From: Pelargonium tetragonum
Taxonomy: Eukaryota; Streptophyta; Magnoliopsida; Geraniales; Geraniaceae
Length of the DNA stretch: 64,000 nt
Assembly: GCA_036897445.1 (NCBI GenBank)
Contig: JAYMTL010000069.1
Span: 34,033-98,032 of the forward strand
Direction of reading: 5' to 3'
In this document: positions 62,881 through 64,000 of the stretch, piece after piece
How positions within the stretch are numbered: position 1 is the first letter of the stretch
Layout: each line of letters starts with the position of its first letter
Made by a program: the position numbers and the translations under genes
The notes under the pieces: generated by a model
The model's input: only the letters and a program-made list of their open reading frames with translations
What the model was told of the DNA's origin: nothing
Databases searched by the model: none

Positions 62881-64000
62881 GCTACTGCATTTTTCTCATA
62901 AAAATAGAATCCTGTTCCTCAAAGTTACTCTCTTTCTAGGAATAGCAAAACATAGTAGTATGTTCAGTAGTTACTAATATTTGCTATATAGTAATTTCTT
63001 TTCAGAAATTTTTGTAAGTTATTTTTAAGGTATGTTTATTAAGCTATCCTTCAAGGTAGGAACCCTTCTAAATTGAGTGTTTCTTAGTAGTATTTCTTAT
63101 TGTTACAGTTTATACCCACTAACCTAGGTAGACTTTAAGTTCCCTGAAAAAAGAGCCTCTCTCTTGCATTTACTAGTGAGGAAAATAAGGAATTTATCAA
63201 ACTTTATTTACAAAAGACCCTATATCTGTAAACGGTTTTATTAGACCCGGATCTCTCTCAAAATCAAAATGAAACTCTATTTAATGGCCCTTAGACTAGG
63301 TACTCTTAGCCAGTTGTTTACTCCATGACATATTACATTATATTTTGACTAAATTGTATCCCGGGAACTCCTGTTAAATACCTAGTATAACTATAATTAT
63401 GAGTCGGAGCCTTTTAGAACTTGGGATTTATTACTTATAAGAGAAATCACCAGCCTTCTCGAGCGTAAATACCTGGAAATAAAGAATCTGGTCACATATG
63501 TATAAGCGGAGTGCCCTCAACTTTTGTTAATCTTCAAATATTTTTGTAGAGGTGCTTTGACTTAGGCCAAGTATAAATTATTTTTTAGTTAGACGTATTT
63601 TATGAGTAGCTATTGGTCTGAAACCAGGTTACATTAATTACTCTATTTTTAGAGGAGGCGTGTTTAACGTATAAAAGTTTACTGCGAAATTAGTTCTAAT
63701 TTTTAATTTCGATATACAAAAACAAGGAAACTTTAAACATAGAATAAGGGGGAAGTTTCCGTATTATTACTATTCCTAAGATTACAACATAAAATTTTTA
63801 ATAATTAAAAAGTAGAACCTATAATGCATTCCTACAAGAAAGATTCTTAGACTAAAACCCATGATTTATTCGGCCGTATTCCGTGTCATAACAAGCATTT
63901 TTCCAACAGAGTATATCAAATTCTTTTTTTTAGATTAGAAAGGTTATCGTTGTCTTTGTTTATGTTTTGGATTGTCACAAATGACTCTAATTCGCCCTTT
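62881..64000. other. Intergenic desert to window end
   Basis: No gene, tRNA or distinctive repeat is seen on either strand; the sequence texture matches the rest of the desert. Confidence 0.65.

Noticed and set aside
1-64000. rRNA genes, CRISPR arrays, LAGLIDADG or GIY-YIG intron ORFs
   Set aside because: I looked for conserved rRNA words, regularly spaced repeats and endonuclease motifs on both strands and saw none.

Overview
This 64 kb window is A+T-rich (about 34-36 % G+C from sampled lines) and almost free of genes. The longest ATG-type ORF is about 90 codons, which is what chance predicts for this composition. I recognise no intact protein gene, no rRNA, no CRISPR array and no complete mobile element. 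The only confident genes are two organelle-type tRNAs on the plus strand: trnD(GUC) at 1396-1473 and trnQ(UUG) at 35001-35072. Both resemble mitochondrial tRNAs of plants and fungi. The best reading is a very large, gene-poor mitochondrial genome; this is inference. Fungal or green lineage cannot be settled from two tRNAs. The islands described next suggest a filamentous ascomycete, at modest confidence.

Layout. 1-26690 is intergenic desert with trnD near the left end. 26690-29000 is an island of different composition: TpA-rich, full of TAG/TAA triplets, with a broken reading frame that starts with an ATG. 29000-34010 is desert. 34010-34920 is a second island holding the best relic gene in the window, a minus-strand frame of about 270 codons whose stops almost all sit where a glutamine codon would fit. 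trnQ lies just beyond it. 35073-57540 is desert, with a weak relic at 50540-50800. 57545-58020 holds another minus-strand relic. 58020-61200 is desert. 61200-61740 carries two tRNA-like sequences in the same orientation, one with a Lys(CUU) anticodon of nuclear type. 62636-62880 is a small TpA-rich patch, and desert follows to the end.

The islands look like foreign (nuclear or transposon) DNA decayed by C-to-T changes resembling fungal RIP. A UAR=Gln genetic code is a less likely alternative. The desert is not featureless. It contains at least 13 perfect tandem duplications of 9-13 nt, nine of them exactly 9 nt where about 0.6 are expected by chance. It is also strewn with short G-run/C-run palindromes (GGATCC at least 23 times, about 6 expected). 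These two patterns are the most unusual signals here and suggest particular insertion, repair or duplication processes in an expanding organelle genome.
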